Notes under the pieces: model-generated
The model's database searches: none
Seen by the model: only the letters and a program-made list of their open reading frames with translations
Told to the model about the DNA's origin: nothing
Shown here: positions 24,686-32,769 of the stretch, one piece after another
Layout: each line of letters starts with the position of its first letter
How positions within the stretch are numbered: position 1 is the stretch's first letter
Made by a program: the position numbers and the translations under genes
NCBI RefSeq assembly: GCF_036053395.1
Contig: NZ_CP107942.1
Location: forward strand, 2,632,501-2,696,500
From: Actinoplanes sp. NBC_00393
GTDB taxonomy: Bacteria; Actinomycetota; Actinomycetes; Mycobacteriales; Micromonosporaceae
DNA length: 64,000 nt
Direction: 5' to 3'

Positions 24686-26113
24686 ATGTTGCTGTCAGAG
24701 GAACAGGTGCGGACGCCGGGAAGCGCCTGCGCGACGCTGCCGGATCCCGCGCAGGCCGACAGCGTCGCCGATCTCGTCGAGCGGCTGCGCCGGCTCAAGA
24801 TCTGGGCCGGTGACCCCTCGTACGAGATGATCAAGAACCGCGTCAATGCGGCCTGGGCGGCGGCGGGCCGGCCGGCCGGCGAGCTGGTCTGCAAGTCCAC
24901 GATCGCGTACTGCTTCCAGCGTGGCCGGCGCCGCTTCGACACCGACCTGGTGATCGCGGTGGTCCAGGCGCTGCACCCGGACACCGGCTATCTGACGCAG
25001 TGGCGCCATGCGTTGCGCGTCGTGGGTGGAGAGACCGACTCGGTGTCCCAGGTGCAGATCCGAGACGACCTCCCACCGGATTGCGACCGGTTCACCGGCC
25101 GGACCCGCGAGCTGGAACAGATCCGCCACGCGGCGCGCACCGGCGACGCGGTGGTGATCGCGGGCATGGCGGGGGTCGGCAAGACCCGGCTCGCCGTCCA
25201 CGCCGGGCGCCTGCTCCACCAGGAGCAGCAGTTCGATCGGGTGTTCTTCACCGACCTGCGCGGCTTCGATCCCGACCCGGCACAGCCGCCGGCCGCCGTC
25301 CTGGAGGAGTTCCTGCGCCTGCTCGGCATGCCCGGCCAGCAGATTCCGCGTGACCTCGACGCGCGTGCTGCCGCCTACCGCGACCGCCTCACCGCCATCC
25401 GCGCCCTGGTGGTGCTGGACAACGCCGCCACCACCGAGCAGGTCCGGCCGCTGCTTCCCGCCGGACCGGGCAGCGTCACGCTGGTCACCAGCCGGCGCAG
25501 CCTGGCCGCCCTGCGCCCGGCAACCCACCTGTCGGTGGACGTGTTCACCCCCGGCGAAGCCATCGCATTTCTCACCCGGCTCGTTCCCGCCGGCGCGGAT
25601 TCGTACGCCGCGGCACGCATCGTCCGGCGCTGCGGCTATCTGCCTCTGGCGCTGAGTTCGATCGCGGCGCACATGCAAAGCACACCGGGATGGACCTTGA
25701 CCGACCACGCCGACCGGCTCGACGAACGCCACCACGACCGGCGCCTCGACACCCGCGTCGAACTCGCCCTCCAGCAGTCCTACCAGCGCCTACCCCCTGA
25801 CCAGCGGCGGCTGCTGCGCCTGCTCGCCCTGCACCCCGGCCCGGACGTCGACGCGTACGCCGCCGCAGCCCTCGCCGACACCGATCGGGCCACGGCCCAG
25901 ACACTCCTGTGCTGTCTACGCCGGGATCACCTACTCGTGCAGACCGCGCCGGGCCGGTACACCTTCCACGATCTCGTCCGCGCCTACGCCGTCACCCGCG
26001 CCCACGACGAGGACCCACCGCCGGAACGTCGGGCCGCCCTGACCCGGTTCGCTACCATCAGCACACCTTGGCGGGAGAGGCAGCGCTGTGCGGATCGAGT
26101 TGGTCACCGGTGA
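24686..26113 (+). CDS. STAND (NB-ARC-type) ATPase, C-terminally truncated
   Basis: ATG 24686 follows a GGGGTGGGGG site and gives 475 residues. An N-terminal region (about 30-110, SYEMIKNRVN and STIAYCFQRGRRRF) resembles the HTH-like head common to actinobacterial STAND regulators. The ATPase has FTGRTRELEQI, Walker A GMAGVGKT near 160, Walker B RALVVLDNA, sensor LVTSRR and the GLPL-type CGYLPLALS. A winged-helix segment ends with YTFHDLVRAYA. Relatives then continue into a TPR or other repeat sensor; this one stops about 20 residues after ERRAALTRF, in sequence that overlaps the macro-domain gene. The sensor half therefore appears to have been deleted. Confidence 0.82.
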   Translation: MLLSEEQVRTPGSACATLPDPAQADSVADLVERLRRLKIWAGDPSYEMIKNRVNAAWAAAGRPAGELVCKSTIAYCFQRGRRRFDTDLVIAVVQALHPDTGYLTQWRHALRVVGGETDSVSQVQIRDDLPPDCDRFTGRTRELEQIRHAARTGDAVVIAGMAGVGKTRLAVHAGRLLHQEQQFDRVFFTDLRGFDPDPAQPPAAVLEEFLRLLGMPGQQIPRDLDARAAAYRDRLTAIRALVVLDNAATTEQVRPLLPAGPGSVTLVTSRRSLAALRPATHLSVDVFTPGEAIAFLTRLVPAGADSYAAARIVRRCGYLPLALSSIAAHMQSTPGWTLTDHADRLDERHHDRRLDTRVELALQQSYQRLPPDQRRLLRLLALHPGPDVDAYAAAALADTDRATAQTLLCCLRRDHLLVQTAPGRYTFHDLVRAYAVTRAHDEDPPPERRAALTRFATISTPWRERQRCADRVGHR

Positions 26114-26636
26114 CATCACCGTCGAGCAGGTCGACGCCATCGTCAACGCGGCGAACTCGTCCCTGCTGGGCGGCGGCGGAGTCGACGGCGCGATCCACCG
26201 CACGGGAGGCCCGGCGATCCTGGAGGAGTGCCGGGCACTGCGAGCCAGCCGGTACGGCAAGGGCCTGAAGGTCGGCCACGCGGTGGCGACCACCGCAGGA
26301 CGGCTGCCGGCCCGGTGGGTGATCCACACCGTCGGACCGGTGTTCAGCAGAGACGAGGATCGCGCACCGCTGCTCCGGAGCTGCTACACCACCTCGCTGG
26401 CCGTCGCCGCCGAACTGGGCGCGCGGACGGTCGCCTTCCCGCTGATCTCCTCCGGCGTGTATCGATGGCCGAAGGACGACGCCGTCGTCCAGGCACTGAC
26501 CGCCCTGCACGCTGAGCCGACCACCGTCGAGGTGGTGCGCCTAGTGCTGTTCGACGAGCAGACCCGCCAGGCGGCGGAACGCGTCCACCAGGCCTTCGAA
26601 CACGACCGGGGTCACGGCTCGGCGTCCTTCCGTTAG
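26088..26636 (+). CDS. Macro-domain protein (ADP-ribose/O-acetyl-ADP-ribose binding)
   Basis: GTG 26088 has GGGAGAGG 8 nt upstream. The 182-residue protein is essentially one macro domain: VTGDITVEQVDAIVNAANSS, then LLGGGGVDGAIHRTGG with the catalytic/ligand loop, then VIHTVGPVF and FPLISSGVYRWP. Bacterial macro domains bind ADP-ribose and often hydrolyse O-acetyl-ADP-ribose or ADP-ribosyl modifications. The first 26 bp overlap the truncated STAND reading frame, suggesting that a deletion brought the two together. A tail of about 40 residues follows the domain. Confidence 0.9.
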   Translation: MRIELVTGDITVEQVDAIVNAANSSLLGGGGVDGAIHRTGGPAILEECRALRASRYGKGLKVGHAVATTAGRLPARWVIHTVGPVFSRDEDRAPLLRSCYTTSLAVAAELGARTVAFPLISSGVYRWPKDDAVVQALTALHAEPTTVEVVRLVLFDEQTRQAAERVHQAFEHDRGHGSASFR

Positions 26637-26645
26637 GTTTCGGCC

Positions 26646-26741
26646 ATGCCATCGAACGCGACCCTGGTCTTCGGGAAGCTGGACCACGACGAAGCGCTGG
26701 CGGAAGCAGTTGCCCTGCGGTACGGATCCCGCCCCTGGTGA
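26646..26741 (+). CDS. 31-codon ORF, possible gene remnant
   Basis: ATG 26646 to TGA 26741 encodes 31 residues including FGKLDHDEALAEAVALRYG. It starts 9 nt after the macro-domain gene, and its codon bias is gene-like. It may be the 5' stub of a lost gene or a real small protein. No family is recognised. Confidence 0.25.
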   Translation: MPSNATLVFGKLDHDEALAEAVALRYGSRPW

Positions 26742-26817
26742 GGCCGCCCTCGCGGCCACGATCGGCCCGGCCGAATCGGTCCCGGCATCGTGTCGTCGAC
26801 GGGCGTCTGACCTGTCG

Positions 26818-26831
26818 TGTTTGCGCTAACA
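26818..26831. promoter_or_regulatory. Lac-operator-like palindrome TGTTTGCGCTAACA
   Basis: The 14-mer has imperfect dyad symmetry about CG and matches the TGTKA-NCGN-TAACA family found at five other sites in this locus. It is 55 bp upstream (centre to centre) of a second copy, about five helical turns, which would allow looping by a LacI-type repressor. Confidence 0.6.
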
Positions 26832-26857
26832 GGGGCAAATTGGCGTTCTGTAGGGCC

Positions 26858-26886
26858 TTGACGGGCCGCGCGTGTTAGCGAAAACA
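26858..26886 (+). promoter_or_regulatory. Promoter with embedded operator TGTTAGCGAAAACA
   Basis: A TTGACG -35-like box at 26858-26863 is followed by the 14-bp operator at 26873-26886, which would cover the -10 region (AAAACA after a 17-bp spacer). The same geometry recurs at 32651-32679. It drives the GH43 pair. Confidence 0.55.
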
Positions 26887-26989
26887 TTGACGAGCTTGCG
26901 TTTCAACCAGGTTGAGCCGCCCCACGGCGAACCGGTTGCCCGTGACGGTCATCCCCAGGCTGTCGCGATCCCCCTACCGAAGGACCGCC

Positions 26990-28498
26990 ATGACATCCCC
27001 CGCTCATCCCCCGAGACGATCACGGGCACCTCGACGTGTCGCCCTGATCGCCCTCCTCGCCACCGTGACCGCCGCCGGCGTCGCGGTGGCCACGCGTTCC
27101 GCCTCGGCCGCGGTCGTCGACCCGGCCGCCTCCTACGTGCTGGTCAACCGCAACAGCGGCAAGGCTCTCGACGTCTACAACCTGGCCACCACCGACGGCG
27201 CCGCGATCAATCAGTACGCGCGTAACGACGGTGCCTGGCAGCAGTGGAAGTTCCTCGACTCCGGCGGTGGCTGGTACCGGGTGCAGTCGGTGCACAGCGG
27301 CAAGGTCCTGGACCTGCCGACCACGGCGGACGGTGTCCAGTTGGTGCAGAACACCGACCGTAACGACGCCCGTCAGCAGTTCCGGCTCGCGGACTCGGCC
27401 GGCGGCCTGGTCCGCCTGATCAACCGCAACAGCGGCAAGGCCCTCGATGTCTGGCAGTGGTCCACCGCCGACGGCGCCATGGTCTCGCAGTACCAGGACC
27501 TCGACGGCGCCAACCAGCAGTGGCAGCTGGTCCGGCTGGGCGCCGGCCCGTCACCGACCACGCCCACTCCGAGCACACCCGCGCCGCCGTCCACGACACC
27601 GACCGTGCCGCCGCCGGCCTACCCCGGACCGGGTGCGGTCTCCGGCGCCACCGGCACGCATGACCCCACCATGCTCAAAACCCCGCAGGGTACGTACATC
27701 GTGGCGCAGACCGGCGACAACATCCGGCTCACCACCTCCACCGACCGCACGACGTTCCGGGCGGCCGGGGCCGCGTTCCCGAACGGGGCGCCGTGGACGA
27801 CCGCGTACACCGGAGGCAGCCGCAACCTGTGGGCGCCGGACATCTCGTACCACAACGGCCAGTACTACCTGTACTACTCCGCCTCCACGTTCGGCTCCAA
27901 CCGCTCGGCGATCTTCCTGGCGACGAGCCCGACGGGCGCCTCCGGAACGTGGACCAACCGGGGCCTGGTCATCGAGTCCAGCACGTCGAACAACTACAAC
28001 GCGATCGACCCGAACCTGATCGTCGACGACGCCGGCCGCTGGTGGCTGAACTTCGGCTCCTTCTGGTCCGGCCTCCAGCAGATCGCCCTGAATCCGTCGA
28101 CCGGCCTGCGCGCCGACTCCGGCATCCGTCTGATCGCCGGGCGCAACGGCGGGGCGATCGAAGCGCCGCACATGATCAAGCGCGGCTCCTACTACTACCT
28201 GTGGGTGTCGTTCGACCGCTGCTGCCAAGGTGCGGCTAGCACGTACCGAATCATGGTCGGCCGCTCGGCCAGCCCGAACGGACCGTTCGTGGACCGCAAC
28301 GGTGTGGCGATGAATTCCGGCGGCGGCACGCAGGTGCTCGCCGGGCACGGCGACATTCATGGCCCCGGCCACCAGGCCGTCCTCCGCGACACAGACGGTG
28401 ACCTGCTGGTCTACCACTACTACGCCAACAACGGCGCCTCGTTGCTCGGGCTCAACCGGCTCGGCTACGACTCCGCCGGCTGGCCGTTCGTCTACTAG
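26990..28498 (+). CDS. Secreted endo-1,5-alpha-L-arabinanase (ricin-type CBM + GH43)
   Basis: ATG 26990, after GAAGGA, opens a 502-residue secreted protein with an Ala-rich signal ending near RSASA. A ricin-type beta-trefoil module (about 45-183, with QQWKF and NQQWQL) is followed by a Thr/Pro linker. The C-terminal GH43 five-bladed propeller has catalytic residues in THDPTM, IDPNLIVDD and IEAPHM. GSFWSGLQQI and GHGDIHGPGHQ are typical of the endo-arabinanase branch. It should cut the alpha-1,5 arabinan backbone outside the cell. It is 8 bp upstream of a second ricin-GH43 gene whose ricin DNA is almost identical. Confidence 0.9.
   Translation: MTSPAHPPRRSRAPRRVALIALLATVTAAGVAVATRSASAAVVDPAASYVLVNRNSGKALDVYNLATTDGAAINQYARNDGAWQQWKFLDSGGGWYRVQSVHSGKVLDLPTTADGVQLVQNTDRNDARQQFRLADSAGGLVRLINRNSGKALDVWQWSTADGAMVSQYQDLDGANQQWQLVRLGAGPSPTTPTPSTPAPPSTTPTVPPPAYPGPGAVSGATGTHDPTMLKTPQGTYIVAQTGDNIRLTTSTDRTTFRAAGAAFPNGAPWTTAYTGGSRNLWAPDISYHNGQYYLYYSASTFGSNRSAIFLATSPTGASGTWTNRGLVIESSTSNNYNAIDPNLIVDDAGRWWLNFGSFWSGLQQIALNPSTGLRADSGIRLIAGRNGGAIEAPHMIKRGSYYYLWVSFDRCCQGAASTYRIMVGRSASPNGPFVDRNGVAMNSGGGTQVLAGHGDIHGPGHQAVLRDTDGDLLVYHYYANNGASLLGLNRLGYDSAGWPFVY
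27134..27529 (+). repeat. 396-bp ricin-module duplication, copy 1
   Basis: Aligned without gaps to 28615-29010 I count four base differences in 396. The copies are direct repeats 1481 bp apart and encode the ricin-type module in both genes. Similarity ends abruptly at both borders. Confidence 0.9.
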
Positions 28499-28506
28499 GA
28501 GCTGAC

Positions 28507-29967
28507 ATGAGAAAGAGCATTCTGACGGCGGCGGCCACCCTGTTGCTGGCGACCGGCGGCACCATCGCCGTCACGACCGCCGCCGACGCGGCCACCGTAC
28601 AGACCGGCACGCCGTACGTGCTGGTCAACCGCAACAGCGGCAAGGCTCTCGACGTCTACAACCTGGCCACCAGCGACGGCGCCGCGATCAATCAGTACGC
28701 GCGTAACGACGGTGCCTGGCAGCAGTGGAAGTTCCTCGACTCCGGCGGTGGCTGGTACCGGGTGCAGTCGGTGCACAGCGGCAAGGTCCTGGACCTGCCG
28801 ACCACGGCGGACGGTGTCCAGTTGGTGCAGAACACCGACCGTAACGACGCCCGTCAGCAGTTCCGGCTCGCGGACTCGGCCGGCGGCCTGGTCCGCCTGA
28901 TCAACCGCAACAGCGGCAAGGCCCTCGATGTCTGGCAGTGGTCCACCGCCGACGGCGCCATGGTCTCCCAATATCAGGACCTCGACGGCGCCAACCAGCA
29001 GTGGCAGCTGATCCCGCTGACCAGCGCCGCGCGCACCTTCACCAACCCGATCAAGCGCAACGGCCCGGACCCGTGGCTGCAGCACCACAACGGCTACTAC
29101 TACCTGGCCACCACCACGTGGAACTCGACCATCACGATGCGCCGGTCGGCCACCCTCGCGGGTCTGGCCACGGCCGCCGACCAGGTGATCTTCAATCTGG
29201 CCGGGCGGGCCAACGGCTGCTGCAACATGTGGGCGCCGGAGTTCCACCTGATCAACGGCCGGTGGTACTTCTACTACACCGCCGGGCAGAACGTGTCCGA
29301 CTACAACCCGACCCAGCGCCTGCACGTGCTCGAGTCGGCCGGCACCGACCCGATGGGGCCGTACACGTTCAAGGCCGACCTCGGCAACGAGTGGGCGCTG
29401 GACGCCAGCGTGCTCATGGTCGGCAGCAACCTCTACCTGATGGGCACCTACAACGCCGGCGGCTCCTACGGGCAGTCCAACTTCATCCAGCGCCTGACCA
29501 ACCCGTGGACACTCACCGGCTCGCGCGTGCGGCTCAGCTCTCCGACGCTGTCCTGGGAGCGGCAGACCGGCGCGGTCAACGAGGGCCCCGAGCCGCTGTA
29601 CCGCAACGGCAAGGTGATGGTCGTCTACTCGGCGTCCGCCTGCTGGGGCCCCGACTACAAGCTGGGCCTGCTCACCCTGACCGGCACCGACCCGCTGAAC
29701 CCGGCGCACTGGACCAAGAGCCCCAACCCGGTGTTCCAGCGCAACGACGCCAACGGGGTGTTCGCCCCCGGCCACAACGGCTTCTTCAAGAGCCCGGACG
29801 GGACCGAGGACTGGATCGTCTACCACGCCAACGACTCCGCGGGCGGCGGCTGCGACATGAACCGCTCGACCAGGGCCCAGAAGTTCACCTGGAACGCGGA
29901 CGGCACACCCAACTTCGGCACCCCCGTACGCCTCGGCGTCACCCTGACCGCACCCTCCGGCGAATAG
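28507..29967 (+). CDS. Secreted exo-type alpha-L-arabinofuranosidase (ricin-type CBM + GH43)
   Basis: The 486-residue product begins with a clear Sec signal (RKSILTAAATLLLATGG, cleavage near ADA), and AGGAG overlaps the preceding gene's stop region. A ricin-type module (about 35-170) leads directly, without a Pro/Thr linker, to a GH43 domain with catalytic positions NGPDPWL, LDASVLM and NEGPEPLY. The sequence FTNPIKRNGPDPW and CCNMWAPEFH place it with exo-acting alpha-1,5-L-arabinofuranosidases (GH43_26-like, by recollection). It would complement the endo-arabinanase encoded just upstream, releasing arabinose from chain ends. Confidence 0.88.
   Translation: MRKSILTAAATLLLATGGTIAVTTAADAATVQTGTPYVLVNRNSGKALDVYNLATSDGAAINQYARNDGAWQQWKFLDSGGGWYRVQSVHSGKVLDLPTTADGVQLVQNTDRNDARQQFRLADSAGGLVRLINRNSGKALDVWQWSTADGAMVSQYQDLDGANQQWQLIPLTSAARTFTNPIKRNGPDPWLQHHNGYYYLATTTWNSTITMRRSATLAGLATAADQVIFNLAGRANGCCNMWAPEFHLINGRWYFYYTAGQNVSDYNPTQRLHVLESAGTDPMGPYTFKADLGNEWALDASVLMVGSNLYLMGTYNAGGSYGQSNFIQRLTNPWTLTGSRVRLSSPTLSWERQTGAVNEGPEPLYRNGKVMVVYSASACWGPDYKLGLLTLTGTDPLNPAHWTKSPNPVFQRNDANGVFAPGHNGFFKSPDGTEDWIVYHANDSAGGGCDMNRSTRAQKFTWNADGTPNFGTPVRLGVTLTAPSGE
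28615..29010 (+). repeat. 396-bp ricin-module duplication, copy 2
   Basis: Second copy of the repeat described at 27134-27529. Differences are one base in an ACC/AGC codon near the start and three within a seven-base stretch near the end, so the interior is identical over roughly 300 bp. Confidence 0.9.
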
Positions 29968-29976
29968 CCGCAATCG

Positions 29977-30002
29977 CCCGCCCCGGCCACCGCCGGGGCG
30001 GG
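29977..30002 (+). terminator. Strong hairpin terminator after the GH43 pair
   Basis: CCCGCCCCGGC (29977-29987) pairs perfectly with GCCGGGGCGGG (29992-30002) over a 4-nt loop, starting 10 bp after the stop codon. Confidence 0.75.
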
Positions 30003-30086
30003 TTCCGGCTGCGCACCGTCGTTCGTCATGGGTTCACCGACGAAAGTTAGTAGCGGCCTGAGCTGCTTCTTCTGTGCCATGAAGAC

Positions 30087-30788
30087 ATGATTGAAACTAT
30101 CCGTCTGACCAAACGCCATCGGGCGGTCACCGCGGTCGACGACCTGTCGTTCGTGGCCGCCGACGGCGAAGTGACCGGATTCGTCGGGCCCAACGGGTCC
30201 GGCAAGACCTCCACCATGCGGATGATCGTCGGCCTGGACCGGCCGACCGGGGGTGCAGCCACGATCGACGGGCGCCCGCTGTCCGGTCACCGGGTGCCGC
30301 AGAGTGTCGCCGGTGCGGTGCTCGACGCGCAGCGGCTGCCGGCCGGCATGACCGCTCGGGGGCATCTGCGCTGGCTGGCGGCCGCGGGTGGGATCCCGCA
30401 ACGCCGGTCCGACCTGCTGCTGGAGGAGGTCGGATTGTCGGGAGCGGCATCGCGCCGGGTGTCGGCCTTGTCGCTCGGAATGAAGCAGCGACTGGGGATC
30501 GCGGCCGCGCTCCTCGGAGACCCGGGCACCCTGATCCTCGACGAGCCCGTGAACGGACTGGACCCGGACGGCGTGCGCTGGATGCGGCAGCTGCTGCGCC
30601 GGCTCGCTGCCGAGGGCAGGTGCGTGCTCGTCTCCAGCCACCTGATGGCGGAGATGCAGCAGACCGCCGACCGTGTCGTGGTGATCGGCGCCGGGCGGCT
30701 GCTCGGTGAGTTCGCCATCGCTGACCTGGCCGCGGGAACGTCGCTCGAGGACGCGTACGTCGATCTGACCGCAAGGAGCACCGCATGA
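30087..30788 (+). CDS. ABC transporter ATP-binding protein (exporter type)
   Basis: The 233-residue protein has Walker A GPNGSGKT, a shortened signature LSLGMKQRL and Walker B TLILDEP, with the H-loop in SSHLM. This is the drug/antibiotic or lipid exporter class (ABC-2 partner), not a sugar importer ATPase. Its stop overlaps the start of the permease gene by 4 nt. No clear ribosome site precedes ATG 30087, so it may be translated from a leaderless message. The substrate is unknown. Confidence 0.9.
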   Translation: MIETIRLTKRHRAVTAVDDLSFVAADGEVTGFVGPNGSGKTSTMRMIVGLDRPTGGAATIDGRPLSGHRVPQSVAGAVLDAQRLPAGMTARGHLRWLAAAGGIPQRRSDLLLEEVGLSGAASRRVSALSLGMKQRLGIAAALLGDPGTLILDEPVNGLDPDGVRWMRQLLRRLAAEGRCVLVSSHLMAEMQQTADRVVVIGAGRLLGEFAIADLAAGTSLEDAYVDLTARSTA

Positions 30789-31537
30789 GTACGCCTACGC
30801 TGCGATCGGAGGCGCTCAAGGTGCGCGAACTCCGCTCGACCTGGGTCGGAACCAGCCTGATCCTGCTGGTCAGCGCCGGGATGGCGGCGCTCATCAGCGC
30901 CGTCGCCGACGTAGGCACAGTCGACGAGCGCCAAGTGATCTTCTACAGCTCCGGGCTCGCTACCTGGGCGTACGTGTTCCTGGCGGCCGGACTGGTCGCG
31001 ACCGAGTTTCACGGCACGGGGCAGGCCACCTTCGTCGCCACGGCCCGGCGCGGGCGGGTGCTGGCCGCCAAACTGCTGCTGATCACCGCTGGTGGACTCG
31101 GCGTGGGTCTGCTCGCCGCCACGGCTACGGTGGGCGCCGCCCAGACCGTGCTGATCCTGCGCGGGCCGGAACCGCTCGACCTCGCGGATCCCGGCCTGGT
31201 TCGAGGACTCGTGCTGTTCCTGCCCACGTCGATGATCGTGCAGGGTCTGCTGGCGGCCTGCCTTGCCGTTCTGGTGCGCTCAGGCGTCGTCGCGGTCGTC
31301 CTCGCCGGGCTTCTGTCGCTCGCGCCGGTGAGCGTGGCGCCGTTCTTCGGTGACTGGTACGCCGCGCACGTCCCGCGCTGGGTTCCGGGGGCGGCCGTGG
31401 AGAGCCTCGCCGGGATCGCCGCGCCCGGATCGTACGGCTATCTCGCCTGGCCGCCCGCCGCCGCCTGCCTGCTGGCGTGGATCGGCGTCCTGCTGTTGAT
31501 CGCTGCGGTGCGCCTGCCGCGCATGGACATCGCCTGA
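30785..31537 (+). CDS. ABC-2 type membrane permease
   Basis: The 250-residue protein has six hydrophobic segments (near 22-40, 57-77, 100-122, 137-160, 168-188, 220-245) and the ABC-2 pattern ATEFHGTGQATFVATARRGR between helices 2 and 3. It forms the membrane half of the exporter with the ATPase it overlaps. The Arg-rich cytoplasmic loop probably contacts the ATPase. Confidence 0.85.
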   Translation: MSTPTLRSEALKVRELRSTWVGTSLILLVSAGMAALISAVADVGTVDERQVIFYSSGLATWAYVFLAAGLVATEFHGTGQATFVATARRGRVLAAKLLLITAGGLGVGLLAATATVGAAQTVLILRGPEPLDLADPGLVRGLVLFLPTSMIVQGLLAACLAVLVRSGVVAVVLAGLLSLAPVSVAPFFGDWYAAHVPRWVPGAAVESLAGIAAPGSYGYLAWPPAAACLLAWIGVLLLIAAVRLPRMDIA

Positions 31538-31576
31538 CCCGGGAACAGGCAGCGTGAGCCGAGGGGGAGGCGCAGC

Positions 31577-32557
31577 ATGACAGCCGCGATGCGCGAGATG
31601 GCCTGGCCGCTTCTCGGGATGGCCGCGGCCGCGCTGACCGGCACCGTCATCGGTTTGATCGCGATCCCGCCGGCGGCACCTGCCGTCCTGGCGATGACGG
31701 CTGCGCAGTTGGGCACCACCGCGCTGGCAGTGGTCGCGCCGCGCCGCCCAGTGTTGTGGGCGGTCGCGGTCGCGGCGGTCTCACTGGGCTCGACCCTGCT
31801 CGATGACCGGTTGGCCGATCTCGCTCACAGCGGCGCAGTTCCGTGGATCGCGCTGAGCACTGCGGTGGCCGCGCTCGTCCTGTATCGGCACGCCAAAGAC
31901 CAGGCGGCGGTGGTTGCGGGCACGGTCGCGCTGGCTCTGGGCTCGATCGGGGTGGTGGCGGTCAGCGTGCAGGCCGGCGTACCCGTCGCCACGGCCATCC
32001 TGGCCGCCGGCGTCCCGTTCCTCATCGGCGTCATCATGGCCCTGCTCCAACACCTGCGTGACGCGCGCGAAGACCGCGTCCGCCGCCCGGAGCTGGTAGT
32101 CGACGACAGGGGTGACGGTTCTCTGGCGGGGGCCCGCCGCGCTCTGGCAATCGTCGCGCTGCGCAGCGACGAACTGGCCGCCTCGGCTGCCGACGGCGCG
32201 GCCCGGCGGGCGGCGGCCGACCTGCGTGACGTCGCGCGGCGGGGTCTGACCGGCGCGGACGGCGGCTCGGTGGCGCGCATCGAGGTTCACCCGGCCGGGA
32301 TCGTGTCGGAGAAGGCGGGCGCGGCTGCGACAGGGGAGAGGACACGGGAGACCTCGATGCCGGAGTTGCCCGATCGCGAACGCGAGATTCTGCGGTTGGT
32401 TGCCACCGGCGCGTCCAACGCCGCGATCGCCCGGAGCCTCTATCTCAGCGAAGCCACCGTCAAGCAATACGTCTCCCGGCTCATGCGCCGCTTCGACCGG
32501 GAGAATCGCACCCAGTTAGCCCTGCTTGCGGCCCAGTGGTTCGACGGCTTCGCCTGA
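31577..32557 (+). CDS. Membrane-anchored LuxR-type regulator
   Basis: The 326-residue protein is an unusual one-component architecture. About six hydrophobic segments (12-35, 37-58, 60-78, 90-107, 113-132, 138-158) resemble the membrane part of actinobacterial histidine kinases. A short Arg/Ala-rich helical stretch follows (about 165-230), apparently with no kinase motifs. A LuxR/FixJ HTH at about 262-322 reads LPDREREILRLVATGASNAA, then IARSLYLSEATVKQYVSRLM. It lies 39 bp after the ABC exporter genes and probably controls them. The kinase core seems to have been lost and the membrane segment fused to DNA binding. Confidence 0.8.
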   Translation: MTAAMREMAWPLLGMAAAALTGTVIGLIAIPPAAPAVLAMTAAQLGTTALAVVAPRRPVLWAVAVAAVSLGSTLLDDRLADLAHSGAVPWIALSTAVAALVLYRHAKDQAAVVAGTVALALGSIGVVAVSVQAGVPVATAILAAGVPFLIGVIMALLQHLRDAREDRVRRPELVVDDRGDGSLAGARRALAIVALRSDELAASAADGAARRAAADLRDVARRGLTGADGGSVARIEVHPAGIVSEKAGAAATGERTRETSMPELPDREREILRLVATGASNAAIARSLYLSEATVKQYVSRLMRRFDRENRTQLALLAAQWFDGFA

Positions 32558-32560
32558 GCG

Positions 32561-32577
32561 GTACGCACGCTGCGTAC
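32561..32577 (+). terminator. Short hairpin after the LuxR-type gene
   Basis: GTACGCA (32561-32567) and TGCGTAC (32571-32577) are perfect complements with a 3-nt loop, starting 4 bp after the stop. Modest stability makes it a tentative terminator or regulator site. Confidence 0.4.
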
Positions 32578-32584
32578 GCCGACT

Positions 32585-32598
32585 TGTTAGCGAGAACA
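32585..32598. promoter_or_regulatory. Lac-operator-like palindrome TGTTAGCGAGAACA
   Basis: This upstream copy lies 80 bp before the operator embedded in the promoter of the AbfB-GH43 gene. Two-site arrangement parallels the sites at 26818/26873. Confidence 0.55.
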
Positions 32599-32650
32599 GC
32601 TGCCGTAACAGGTCTGCCGCCAGAAGATCCTCAGAAGCCGACTCATGGGG

Positions 32651-32679
32651 TTGACAGTCATATATGTGAGCGATAACAC
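32651..32679 (+). promoter_or_regulatory. Consensus promoter with embedded operator TGTGAGCGATAACA
   Basis: TTGACA at 32651-32656, a 17-bp spacer and TAACAC at 32674-32679 make a good sigma-70-type promoter. The operator at 32665-32678 covers the spacer and -10, and is nearly identical to the E. coli lac operator half-region. Repression by a LacI-type protein binding here would directly block RNA polymerase. Confidence 0.7.
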
Positions 32680-32769
32680 TCGGCAAACATCCCCGAAGCG
32701 TCGCGATAACCGACGGATCCCCGCTCCCGGCTGCGCCGACGCACCGTCGAATCAGAAAGGCAGACCCCC

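Larger units (their letters stand above)
26742..26989. promoter_or_regulatory. Regulatory region upstream of the GH43 pair
   Basis: This gene-free stretch contains two Lac-like operators (26818 and 26873), a TTGACG box at 26858 and a GAAGGA ribosome site before the ATG at 26990. I see no further structure in it. Confidence 0.6.

Noticed and set aside
27134..29010. Ricin duplication as an assembly artefact or mobile element
   Set aside because: The copies are embedded in frame within two different secreted enzymes with clean borders, and no terminal repeats or transposase are visible, so duplication or conversion is the simpler reading.
30087..30788. Exporter ATPase as the energising subunit for the sugar importers
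   Set aside because: It is coupled to an ABC-2 permease and lacks the C-terminal regulatory domain of MsiK/MalK-type proteins.
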